Assembly (NCBI GenBank): GCA_965657575.1
Contig: CBFHOK010000032.1
Coordinates: 1-5,379 of the forward strand
Length of the DNA stretch: 5,379 nucleotides
From: CAJXVY01 sp965657575
GTDB taxonomy: Bacteria; Actinomycetota; Actinomycetes; Actinomycetales; Microbacteriaceae
Direction: 5' to 3'
Each line of letters opens with the position of its first letter. Within the stretch, counting starts at the first letter, position 1. Positions 1 through 5,379 of the stretch are shown piece after piece. The position numbers were made by a program, and so were the translations under genes. A model generated the notes under the pieces. The model had not been told where the DNA came from. It was given only the letters and a program-made list of their open reading frames with translations, and did no database searches.

Positions 1-639
1 GAATACAACGGAAACCTGTTGTTTTTCTATGACACCGAGAGCGACGCACGTTCAACCGCTGAAGTAGATGCTGAGCTTGCAACAAAGACTCCAGCTGGTT
101 TCCAGGTTTTGGACTCCTCTCCAGCTCAGGACAAAGATGCTTATGTGGTAACTCAGGCAAAGGCTGACGAGTTTGGTTTGGTCACAATTGGCGACCTTTC
201 AAAACTAGAACCATTCTCCCTAGGTGCCAGCCCACAGTTCGCTGAACTTGGTTATGGTTTACCGGGTCTAGCTTCTGTCTACGGAGTAACTGACGTGAAC
301 TTCGTTCCAATCGAAGACTTCGGTGGACCAGACACTGTGAAAGCACTCGTTGACGATGCAGTGCAGGTTGCTGATATCTACACAACCTCTCCTGCTTTGA
401 CAGCAGAGAACCTAGTTGTACTGGATGACCCAGAGAACTTGATTGCATCACAAAATGTGATTCCTCTATTGAACTCAGACATCTACAGCGATGAGCTAGC
501 AGCTGTGTTGAATGAAATCTCAGCGGCTCTTTCAACTGAGGATCTGATTGATCTTCGCACACGAGTAGAGGGCGACGAGAAGGCTCAGGCCAGCACCGCA
601 GCGCAGGATTGGCTGGAAGCAGAGGGTCTTCTTGACTAG
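1..639 (+). CDS. Osmoprotectant (glycine betaine/choline-type) ABC transporter substrate-binding protein, 3' part
   Basis: The frame is open from the first base to a TAG at 637-639, so 212 C-terminal residues are visible and the true start lies upstream. The sequence reads like the OpuAC/ProX type 2 periplasmic-binding fold: DAYVVTQAKADEFGL followed by an xIxDL segment, then LGASPQF, a GL..VYGV stretch, ADIYTTSPAL, a VVLDDPENL strand, QNVIPLLNSD, and a closing Asn-rich/Leu helix ending in WLEAEGLLD. In this family the protein binds quaternary amines outside the membrane and delivers them to a cognate permease/ATPase for osmoprotection. The signal or lipobox end is not in the window, nor are the partner genes, which probably lie to the left. 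The exact ligand cannot be read from this half; choline, betaine, carnitine or another amine are all possible. The family call is firm; the substrate is inferred. Confidence 0.88.
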   Translation, partial: EYNGNLLFFYDTESDARSTAEVDAELATKTPAGFQVLDSSPAQDKDAYVVTQAKADEFGLVTIGDLSKLEPFSLGASPQFAELGYGLPGLASVYGVTDVNFVPIEDFGGPDTVKALVDDAVQVADIYTTSPALTAENLVVLDDPENLIASQNVIPLLNSDIYSDELAAVLNEISAALSTEDLIDLRTRVEGDEKAQASTAAQDWLEAEGLLD

Positions 640-654
640 ATGCTGATTGTTCTA

Positions 655-680
655 TTGCCTAAACAAATGGCATAAGGCAA
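655..680 (+). other. Imperfect stem-loop in the 3' untranslated region
   Basis: TTGCCT at 655-660 is complementary to AGGCAA at 675-680, with a 14-nt loop. The loop also holds GGCA (669-672), which could pair with TGCC (656-659) instead, so two mutually exclusive hairpins are possible. No U-tract follows, so it is not a terminator by itself. It lies just upstream of the strong terminator and may only stabilise the mRNA 3' end, or be chance. Confidence 0.3.
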
Positions 681-694
681 CTCAATTAGTAAAG

Positions 695-732
695 AAAAAC
701 TCCCCTGTCCAGTAAGGACGGGGGAGTTTTTT
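695..732. terminator. Strong intrinsic terminator, probably bidirectional
   Basis: A 16-bp stem pairs 695-710 with 716-731: five A, then CTCCCC, T, GTCC against GGAC, G, GGGGAG, five T. One G-U pair (706/720) is the only blemish, and the loop is AGTAA. On the plus strand the stem ends in a six-T run (727-732), ending the binding-protein transcript 56 bases after its stop. On the minus strand the five A at 695-699 give a T-run, so the same hairpin can end the tRNA-Ser transcript, whose 3' end at 736 is only a few bases away. Confidence 0.93.
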
Positions 733-735
733 ACG

Positions 736-827
<92 letters not shown>

Positions 828-840
828 AAATGCGTGCTCA

Positions 841-869
841 AGCCTAACCTAAATCAGGCTTTTCATCCA
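841..869 (-). promoter_or_regulatory. Candidate promoter of tRNA-Ser
   Basis: The neighbouring gene to the right is divergent, so the tRNA promoter should lie in 828-923. The best pair on the minus strand is TGGATG (869-864), 17 bp, TAGGCT (846-841). That would start transcription a few bases upstream of the mature 5' end. An overlapping TAGGTT (851-846) is an alternative -10. Matches to consensus are modest. Confidence 0.3.
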
Positions 870-894
870 TTAGGAATTAATTGATTTAGGAATT
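870..894. repeat. 9-bp direct repeat in the divergent spacer
   Basis: TTAGGAATT occurs at 870-878 and again at 886-894, a period of 16 bp, between the tRNA and the lipoprotein gene. The first copy runs into the self-complementary AATTAATT (875-882). The second overlaps the candidate spacer region of the lipoprotein promoter. It could be a regulator site or chance in an AT-rich spacer. Confidence 0.45.
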
Positions 895-908
895 GAACTT
901 CGTAACCT
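881..908 (+). promoter_or_regulatory. Candidate promoter of the b5-domain lipoprotein gene
   Basis: TTGATT (881-886), 16 bp, TAACCT (903-908). The -35 is close to TTGACA, while the -10 keeps only the TANNNT core. Transcription would start near 915, leaving an untranslated leader of about 9 bases before the ATG at 924. This fits the absence of any Shine-Dalgarno there. Confidence 0.35.
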
Positions 909-923
909 CTGGTTTTCTCATTC

Positions 924-1535
924 ATGCGCTACCTCTCGATAGTTTTTGCAAGCCTGTTGCTGGTTGGCTGTGCTCAGTCAACTGATGTCGAACCTGCCAC
1001 TCAGGATGTCGACACCCAATCTCAACAGGAGTCAACACAACCTGAAGACTCTGAACAGCCCGAGGAAACTCAACAGACTGAGAGTGAAGAGCTAACCGAG
1101 GATGAATCCACGGAAGAGGAGGAGTCCGCAGAAGCCGAGGCCTCTGAATCTAAAAGCAGCGAATCGGATACTGATGAGCCTCAAACAAGCGCGCCCTCAA
1201 GTGGCGAAAACCAGTCAGACGAAACTGATTCATCTGAGCCAGTCGAAGAAGTGACGGAAGAGGAAGCTCAAGAAGAAGTTGAAGAGCCTCAGTCAGAGCC
1301 ATCAGGATTCACCATGGCGATGGTTTCCGAAAACGATGACGCCAGCAGTTGTTGGAGTGCCATCAATGGAAACGTTTATGACCTGACTGATTGGATCGAC
1401 CAACACCGTGGAGGACCTTCGAGGATTTTAGGTCTTTGCGGGACAGATGGCTCTGCATCCTTCAACGCAATGCACTCAGGTCAATCAAACCCAGAATCTC
1501 GTCTGCAGTCGTTTCTGCTAGGTCCGCTCAGTTAG
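924..1535 (+). CDS. Predicted lipoprotein with acidic stalk and C-terminal cytochrome b5-like haem-binding domain
   Basis: The 203-residue product has three parts. Residues 1-16 are a short lipoprotein signal peptide ending in the lipobox LVGC, so Cys16 should be acylated and the protein anchored on the outer face of the membrane. Residues 17-128 are a low-complexity Ser/Glu/Thr/Gln stalk with about 42 Asp/Glu and a single Lys. Residues 129-201 match the cytochrome b5 pattern: SSCW, INGNVYDLTDWI, QHRGG, LCGTDGSASF, NAMH, then a C-terminal FLLGPL. His161 (in HRGG, usually HPGG) and His184 (in NAMH) are the expected axial haem ligands, and Cys143 and Cys172 could form a disulfide. An electron-transfer or haem/steroid-binding role outside the cell is inferred; the partner is unknown. 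The ATG at 924 is chosen because the signal peptide begins there; no Shine-Dalgarno is visible. The gene ends inside the LCP gene, with an 8-bp tail-to-tail overlap. Confidence 0.85.
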   Translation: MRYLSIVFASLLLVGCAQSTDVEPATQDVDTQSQQESTQPEDSEQPEETQQTESEELTEDESTEEEESAEAEASESKSSESDTDEPQTSAPSSGENQSDETDSSEPVEEVTEEEAQEEVEEPQSEPSGFTMAMVSENDDASSCWSAINGNVYDLTDWIDQHRGGPSRILGLCGTDGSASFNAMHSGQSNPESRLQSFLLGPLS

Positions 1536-2673
1536 AACAGATTGACTCATCGGCGGTCACGCCTTGAATGTCAGCGGAGCCCTGAGAAGGGCTTGCAGGT
1601 GCTGTGGTGTTTTCTGATTCGTCAGAAGATCCAGAAGAGTTTGCCCCAGATTCACTAACGACCAGTTTTCCATCACTAACAGCAAAGGCTGTTCCTGAAG
1701 AGATAAGCCCGAAAAGCTCATCAGCACTTTGCTGATCTAGCCCAACTCTTCCGAAATACTCATCTTCCAAAACAACAATTGGCAGCTGAATGAAACTGAT
1801 GTTTCCCAAATCAACATCGTTGAGTGTCCTGGCCATGGCAACCATGGTGTCTAGCTCCGTCAACGCCTCGCTTAGCTGCATATTTTCAGCTGCAGCGGTT
1901 GCCAAAGAATATAGTCTGACCGGGTTTGTTAGAACGTCCTCTTCTTTAATCTTTCTAACCATGGAGGTTAGAAACACCTGCTGATTAGAAATTCGACTGA
2001 GATCACTGCCGTCACCAACTCCGTAACGGGTTCTCAGAAACTGCAGGGCTTCGGTGCCCTCAAGGGTGTGTAATCCGGCATCAAGATAAGTATCGGTATA
2101 GGGGTCATTGATTGGTTGTTCAACACAAACCTCAACTCCACCCAAAGCCCTGCTCATCATTATTACGCCGCGGAAATCAATCACTCCAAGGTGAGGTATT
2201 TCCAATCCTGTGAGTTCCTGAACGGCACTCAGAACACAGTTCGGCCCTCCGTAGTCAAGCGTGTGATTGATCTGCACCATATCCCCATAGGGCAATCTGG
2301 TTCCTTCCGGAACACAGTCAGGAGCGGGGACTAGTAAATCTCTTGGAAAAGAGATTGCTACAGCATTCTCTCTTGATTCAGCCACATGCACCAGCATGAT
2401 CACATCGGCCAGCACCCTGTCTGATTCGCCGTAACTACTCCCTTGACCCTCACGGTCATCGGAACCAATTACCAAGATGTTCAACGCTCCGTTGATTTCA
2501 GCAAATGTTGGTGGCTCATATGGCTCACCTCGGATATCGGTGACCTCAATCGCTGAGGACTGTAAAGCCTGGTTCAGCTGCCAGACGTTGAAGCCAACAA
2601 ATCCAGCTGCGACCAATAGAACCGTTGACACAACTGCCACGGAGATTTTTATCCAGGATCGCTTTTTCTTCAT
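1528..2673 (-). CDS. LCP (LytR-CpsA-Psr) family cell-wall glycopolymer transferase
   Basis: The 381-residue product starts MKKKRSW, has one membrane anchor (about residues 9-31) with a basic cytoplasmic tip, and carries an extracytoplasmic LCP domain from about residue 62 to 245. Family landmarks are NILVIGSDDR (66-74), ADVIML (Asp90), ISFPRDLL with Arg111 and Asp112, a YGGP segment, VIDFRG, GGVEVCV, and the FLRTRYG plus GSDLSRISNQQ block with Arg214, Arg216, Asp224 and Arg227. LCP enzymes transfer lipid-linked polymers such as arabinogalactan, teichoic acid or capsule onto peptidoglycan; which polymer is unknown here. Four cysteines (120, 146, 183, 379) suggest disulfides. After about residue 335 there is only a Ser/Asn/Thr-rich tail, with no recognisable LytR_C domain. 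No good Shine-Dalgarno precedes the ATG; a TATAAA lies 15 bases upstream, implying a very short leader. Its start faces the GH1 gene across a 41-bp spacer. Confidence 0.93.
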   Translation of the reverse strand: MKKKRSWIKISVAVVSTVLLVAAGFVGFNVWQLNQALQSSAIEVTDIRGEPYEPPTFAEINGALNILVIGSDDREGQGSSYGESDRVLADVIMLVHVAESRENAVAISFPRDLLVPAPDCVPEGTRLPYGDMVQINHTLDYGGPNCVLSAVQELTGLEIPHLGVIDFRGVIMMSRALGGVEVCVEQPINDPYTDTYLDAGLHTLEGTEALQFLRTRYGVGDGSDLSRISNQQVFLTSMVRKIKEEDVLTNPVRLYSLATAAAENMQLSEALTELDTMVAMARTLNDVDLGNISFIQLPIVVLEDEYFGRVGLDQQSADELFGLISSGTAFAVSDGKLVVSESGANSSGSSDESENTTAPASPSQGSADIQGVTADESICSN

Positions 2674-2678
2674 CGTCT

Positions 2679-2690
2679 AACTTGCAAGTT
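2679..2690. promoter_or_regulatory. Perfect 12-bp palindrome, candidate operator
   Basis: AACTTGCAAGTT reads identically on both strands and lies in the 41-bp spacer between the divergent LCP and GH1 genes. It touches the TATAAA (2694-2689) proposed as the LCP -10 and lies 12 bases upstream of the GH1 -10 candidate, so a bound protein could affect both promoters. Glycosidase/transporter loci are often controlled by LacI-family repressors, but such operators usually centre on CG whereas this centres on GC. The regulator is therefore not assigned. Confidence 0.45.
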
Positions 2691-2694
2691 TATA
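2689..2694 (-). promoter_or_regulatory. Candidate -10 element of the LCP gene
   Basis: TATAAA on the minus strand is a 5/6 match to TATAAT and ends 15 bases before the LCP ATG. A start about 7 bases downstream would leave a leader of roughly 8 bases with no ribosome binding site. No convincing -35 hexamer is found 16-18 bp upstream. Confidence 0.4.
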
Positions 2695-2701
2695 GCCCCA
2701 T

Positions 2702-2707
2702 TACACT
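2702..2707 (+). promoter_or_regulatory. Candidate -10 element for a leaderless GH1 transcript
   Basis: TACACT fits the TANNNT core, and exactly 7 bases (TAAGGAC) separate it from the ATG at 2715. That is the spacing expected when transcription starts on the A of the start codon. The AAGGA at 2709-2713 looks like a Shine-Dalgarno but sits one base from the ATG, too close to work normally, which favours leaderless translation. Confidence 0.4.
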
Positions 2708-2714
2708 TAAGGAC

Positions 2715-4094
2715 ATGACCTATAACACTAGTGAAATCAAGCAACTGGCCAATCGTTTTCCCAGCAACTTCACATTCGGCTCCGCCACCGCATCCTGGCA
2801 AATCGAGGGTTCTAGCGCGACTAGAGGTTCTAGTGTTTGGGATGATTTTGCAAGTGTTGCTGGAAACATCAAAGACGGCACCGTTGCTGATCCCGCCTGT
2901 GATTCAGTCAATCGCTATAAAGAAGATATTGAGCTATTGAAATACCTGGGCGTTGACACCTACAGGTTCAGTGTTAGCTGGCCCAGGGTCTATGACTTTC
3001 AAAACGACAAGCCCAACCAGGAGGGCTTGGATTATTACAGCAACCTAATTGATGGGCTGATTGAAGCTGGTATTGCGCCAACACTGACTATGTATCACTG
3101 GGATTTACCAAGTGAGCTGCAAGAAAAAGGTGGATGGCAGTGGTCAGGCATAACCGACGAGTTTGAAAAATACGCTGAGCTATTGGCTTCAAACTTCGCT
3201 GACCGTGTCCACACCTGGGCCACACTTAACGAACCCTGGGTTGTTAGTTTCCTAGGACACGCAACCAAGATCCACGCACCAGGCCTTGGTGACCCAAGGG
3301 CAGGGTTTATAAGTGCTTACTACCAACTGGTTGCCCATGGCAAAGCCATGCGAGTTTTGAGAAAACACAACGTCAGCCAGGCTGGAACTGTTTTGAATAT
3401 GACCGAGATTCTAAGTGACTACGAATCTTGCGCTGACGCTGTTAGGCACGTTGATAACTTGCAAAACGTAATGTGGCTAGACATGCTCTCGGGAAAAGGA
3501 ATCAGCGAATTCACCAAGCAATCCACAAAAGAATTCATCGACTGGAGTTTTGTCAAAGAAGACGAGCTCAAACTAGCCAGCGAACCAATCGATTTTCTTG
3601 GCATCAATTACTACACCCCCAACCGCATTGAACCTGCAGAGGATGCCCAAGATTTCATCGTGGGTCAAGAGCCAGAGGTTTACCCCGGCACCAGAGGCGT
3701 CAGGTTTGTTTCCCGCGAGCCAAAGTCACTGATGGGCTGGGAGGTCAGGGCTGAGAGCCTCACCAATACTCTTCGTGCAACCGCCAAAGCTCTGCCTGGG
3801 GTTCCTCTAATGGTCACGGAGAACGGGGGAGCCTTCCCTGATGAGATTGATGGCGAAAACGTCCACGACCCCGAAAGGACCGACTACTACTACCAACACA
3901 TCTCAGCCTGTGCTGATGCAATCGATGAGGGCATTGACCTTCGGGGTTATTACTGCTGGAGCCTGATGGACAACATTGAATGGGCAGAAGGATTAGAAAA
4001 ACGCTTCGGACTTTTCTATGTCGATCACAGCACCCAAAGGCGAACTGGCAAAGACTCAGCCAAGTTCATCAAAGAGCTTTTAGCGTCTCGCTAA
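2715..4094 (+). CDS. Glycoside hydrolase family 1 beta-glucosidase/beta-galactosidase-type enzyme
   Basis: The 459-residue product has the normal GH1 length and no signal peptide, so it should act in the cytoplasm on imported glycosides. N-terminal FPSNFTFGSATASWQIEG (15-32) supplies Gln29. DSVNRYKEDI, YRFSVSWPR and YHWDLP (His128, Trp129) follow. TLNEPW carries the acid/base Glu173, VTENGG carries the nucleophile Glu369, and CWSLMDNIEWAEG (from 414) carries Glu422 and Trp423 of the sugar-binding site. All retaining-mechanism residues are present, so it should be active; glucose versus galactose or fucose preference cannot be fixed by eye. The frame is open further upstream to 2625, but the ATG at 2715 gives the usual short lead before FPxxFxFG and does not run into the LCP gene. 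It converges on sugar permease genes with a 4-bp overlap, supporting a shared import-and-hydrolysis route for cellobiose-like or other beta-glycosides. Confidence 0.95.
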   Translation: MTYNTSEIKQLANRFPSNFTFGSATASWQIEGSSATRGSSVWDDFASVAGNIKDGTVADPACDSVNRYKEDIELLKYLGVDTYRFSVSWPRVYDFQNDKPNQEGLDYYSNLIDGLIEAGIAPTLTMYHWDLPSELQEKGGWQWSGITDEFEKYAELLASNFADRVHTWATLNEPWVVSFLGHATKIHAPGLGDPRAGFISAYYQLVAHGKAMRVLRKHNVSQAGTVLNMTEILSDYESCADAVRHVDNLQNVMWLDMLSGKGISEFTKQSTKEFIDWSFVKEDELKLASEPIDFLGINYYTPNRIEPAEDAQDFIVGQEPEVYPGTRGVRFVSREPKSLMGWEVRAESLTNTLRATAKALPGVPLMVTENGGAFPDEIDGENVHDPERTDYYYQHISACADAIDEGIDLRGYYCWSLMDNIEWAEGLEKRFGLFYVDHSTQRRTGKDSAKFIKELLASR

Positions 4095-5041
4095 CCCTTT
4101 ACTGAACCGGCCAGCAGCCCACGGACGAAGTAGCGCTGAAGTGCAAAGAACACTATGAGTGGAACAATCATTGAAACGAACGCTCCGGCCATAAGCGCTT
4201 CTAGTCCAGAACCTCGGGTTCCGACCATCTCCGCCAAGCGGACAGTTAACGGCAAAATGTCCTGTGAGCCACCACCGAATGTTAATCCAACCAAAAGGTC
4301 ATTCCAAACCCACAGAAACTGGAAGATTGCGAAAGATGCGATTGCTGGGATTGAAAGCGGGAACACAACGCGTCTGAAAAGAGTGAACCAGCCGGCTCCA
4401 TCAACTCGGGCTGCCTCAATCAATTCCCTCGGTATCTGACGAAGGAAGTTGTGAAGCAAGAAAGTCGCTAGCGGAAGAGCAAAAATCGTGTGCGCTATCC
4501 AAATCGGAATATAGGTTCCCGTGATACCGAGGTCGGGGATGATCGTTACATCCCCGATGGTCAGACCTCTTGCAAACAGCTGGAGCAGCGGAATGAGCGA
4601 CATCTGCAGAGGAATTACCTGCAAAGTGAAGATCCCAAAGAAAAGGAAATCACGCCCCTTGAAATCAAACCAAGCTAGCGCGTAGGCAGCAAAGGTAGCC
4701 AACGTGAGCGGGAAGATCGCCGCAGGAAGTGTAATCGCGAAGCTGTTGAAAAAGTAATACCAGAGTGGGGGAACCGAGGTGGTTCCTTCAATTAGCACCG
4801 AGGTGTAGTTATCCAAGGTGAACTCTGGGTTGGTCAAAGCTGTCCACCAACCAGTTGTGTTGATTTGTTCAGCCGGGCGGAAGGAACTTACTAGAAGCCC
4901 AAAGGTGGGAATCGACCACAAGACTGCAATCACAATAGCGATTGCTGAGGCGAACGGTGAGGCGAAAGCGTCTTTCACCTTCCTCTTGGAGCGGGAGGTG
5001 AAGAGTGGCGCTGGCTTTTCTGCCTTGACTGTATTTGCCAT
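4091..5041 (-). CDS. Carbohydrate ABC transporter permease, MalG type (CUT1 family)
   Basis: The 316-residue product has a Lys-rich cytoplasmic N-terminus and six likely membrane segments, near residues 30-53, 97-120, 131-153, 175-197, 228-250 and 283-303. The cytoplasmic EAA loop is clear: RELIEAARVDGAG (Glu209, Asp214, Gly215), where the ATPase docks. The end QRYFVRGLLAGSVKG is the standard MalG-family C-terminus. It pairs with the MalF-type permease encoded immediately upstream, forming the channel for an oligosaccharide or glycoside delivered by a separate binding protein. The start ATG shares its A with the last base of the upstream TAA (TAATG), and an AAAGGA at 5057-5052 inside the preceding gene's last codons serves as ribosome binding site about 10 bases away. 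The substrate is not readable from the permease; the convergent GH1 gene suggests a beta-glycoside. No terminator separates it from the GH1 gene. Confidence 0.95.
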   Translation of the reverse strand: MANTVKAEKPAPLFTSRSKRKVKDAFASPFASAIAIVIAVLWSIPTFGLLVSSFRPAEQINTTGWWTALTNPEFTLDNYTSVLIEGTTSVPPLWYYFFNSFAITLPAAIFPLTLATFAAYALAWFDFKGRDFLFFGIFTLQVIPLQMSLIPLLQLFARGLTIGDVTIIPDLGITGTYIPIWIAHTIFALPLATFLLHNFLRQIPRELIEAARVDGAGWFTLFRRVVFPLSIPAIASFAIFQFLWVWNDLLVGLTFGGGSQDILPLTVRLAEMVGTRGSGLEALMAGAFVSMIVPLIVFFALQRYFVRGLLAGSVKG

Positions 5042-5379
5042 TATCGCTCAGTCCTTTCCAAACGCAGTTGACGGATGTTGTACCAAATCAACGGAATGAT
5101 TGCGATCAATAGCAATACCGCAAGGGTGGAACCTGTTCCGTAATTCAACTGCCTGAAAGCTTGGGTATACATCTCGTTGGCGACAACCGAAGTCGAGAAA
5201 TTACCACCTGTCATAGTTCTAACGATGTCGAATACCTTCAGTGTTCCGATTAGAGTGGTTGTGATTACAACCACAATGCTTGCTCGAATCATGGGCACGG
5301 TGACTTGCAAGAATCTCTTGAACTGTCCGGCACCATCAAGCATTGCTGCCTCTTGAATCTCATCAGGAATCGCCTTCAT
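5041..5379 (-). CDS. Carbohydrate ABC transporter permease, MalF type (CUT1 family), 3' part
   Basis: Only the C-terminal 112 residues are visible; the frame runs off the right edge. It opens in the EAA loop, KAIPDEIQEAAMLDGAG, where members of this family normally have residues such as LQ before KAIP. The Met encoded at the window edge (5377-5379) is therefore almost certainly internal. Two membrane segments follow, near 34-52 and 82-100 of the visible part, with the family's VFDIV, TMTGG and an N-Y-G-T-G-S-T-L-A-V motif between them, and a basic tail ending RTER. It forms the transmembrane pair with the MalG-type protein encoded directly downstream, to which it is translationally coupled. 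The rest of this permease lies to the right, and the binding protein gene is expected there too. Confidence 0.94.
   Translation of the reverse strand: MKAIPDEIQEAAMLDGAGQFKRFLQVTVPMIRASIVVVITTTLIGTLKVFDIVRTMTGGNFSTSVVANEMYTQAFRQLNYGTGSTLAVLLLIAIIPLIWYNIRQLRLERTER
5052..5057 (-). promoter_or_regulatory. Ribosome binding site of the MalG-type permease gene
   Basis: AAAGGA on the minus strand lies about 10 bases upstream of the ATG at 5041 and within the final codons of the MalF-type gene. With the TAATG stop/start overlap it supports coupled translation of the two permease halves. Confidence 0.6.

Noticed and set aside
19..21. TTG as the start of the osmoprotectant-binding protein gene
   Set aside because: The frame is open to base 1 and the visible part lacks the signal peptide and first lobe, so the start is outside the window.
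182..562. Minus-strand open frame opposite the binding-protein gene
   Set aside because: Its translation is rich in His, Arg, Gln and Ser with no recognisable motif and it lies fully antisense to a clear family member; a shadow frame.
840..861. AAGCCT/AGGCTT hairpin as a terminator or riboswitch
   Set aside because: Only about 6 bp of stem around a 10-base loop with a short T run; it lies upstream of both neighbouring genes and the candidate tRNA promoter overlaps it.
2625..2714. Upstream extension of the GH1 gene to an ATG at 2625
   Set aside because: It would overlap the first 49 bases of the LCP gene and add about 30 residues with no GH1 similarity; the ATG at 2715 fits the family N-terminus.
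4155..4439. Plus-strand open frame opposite the MalG-type gene
   Set aside because: Low-complexity Pro/Ser/Asn-rich translation lying entirely antisense to a well-supported permease; a shadow frame.
5377..5379. Start codon of the MalF-type permease at the window edge
   Set aside because: The visible part begins inside the EAA loop, which lies in the C-terminal half of these permeases, so this Met is internal.

Overview
The window looks like chromosome from a small-genome planktonic actinobacterium. Base composition is near balanced, genes are packed tail to tail with overlaps, several starts lack a Shine-Dalgarno, and the gene families are typical of Microbacteriaceae such as the freshwater/marine Luna lineage (Rhodoluna/Aquiluna-like). 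That placement is inferred from style and protein flavour, not from a marker gene. No mobile element, CRISPR array, rRNA or phage gene was seen.

Left part (1-923): the 3' end of a glycine betaine/choline-type ABC binding protein gene (+), then a long perfect hairpin at 695-732 that can terminate transcription from both sides, then tRNA-Ser(GCU) on the minus strand. A 96-bp divergent spacer (828-923) must hold the tRNA promoter and the promoter of the next gene; it carries a 9-bp direct repeat with a 16-bp period.

Middle (924-2673): a predicted lipoprotein (+) with a long, almost purely acidic Ser/Glu/Thr stalk and a C-terminal cytochrome b5-like haem domain. It converges with, and overlaps by 8 bp, an LCP (LytR-CpsA-Psr) cell-wall glycopolymer ligase gene (-). 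Both products should sit outside the cytoplasmic membrane.

Right part (2674-5379): a 41-bp divergent spacer with a perfect 12-bp palindrome separates the LCP gene from a complete cytoplasmic GH1 beta-glycosidase gene (+). The glycosidase converges, with a 4-bp overlap, on two minus-strand CUT1-type sugar ABC permease genes: a complete MalG-type gene, preceded by a MalF-type gene cut off by the window edge. The two permease genes are coupled through TAATG. The likely logic is import of a short beta-glycoside by the transporter and intracellular hydrolysis by the GH1 enzyme. The transporter's binding protein, if encoded nearby, would lie beyond the right edge.

Nothing here amounts to a clearly new system. 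The most unusual object is the acidic-stalk cytochrome b5 lipoprotein; the most testable regulatory object is the palindrome at 2679-2690.
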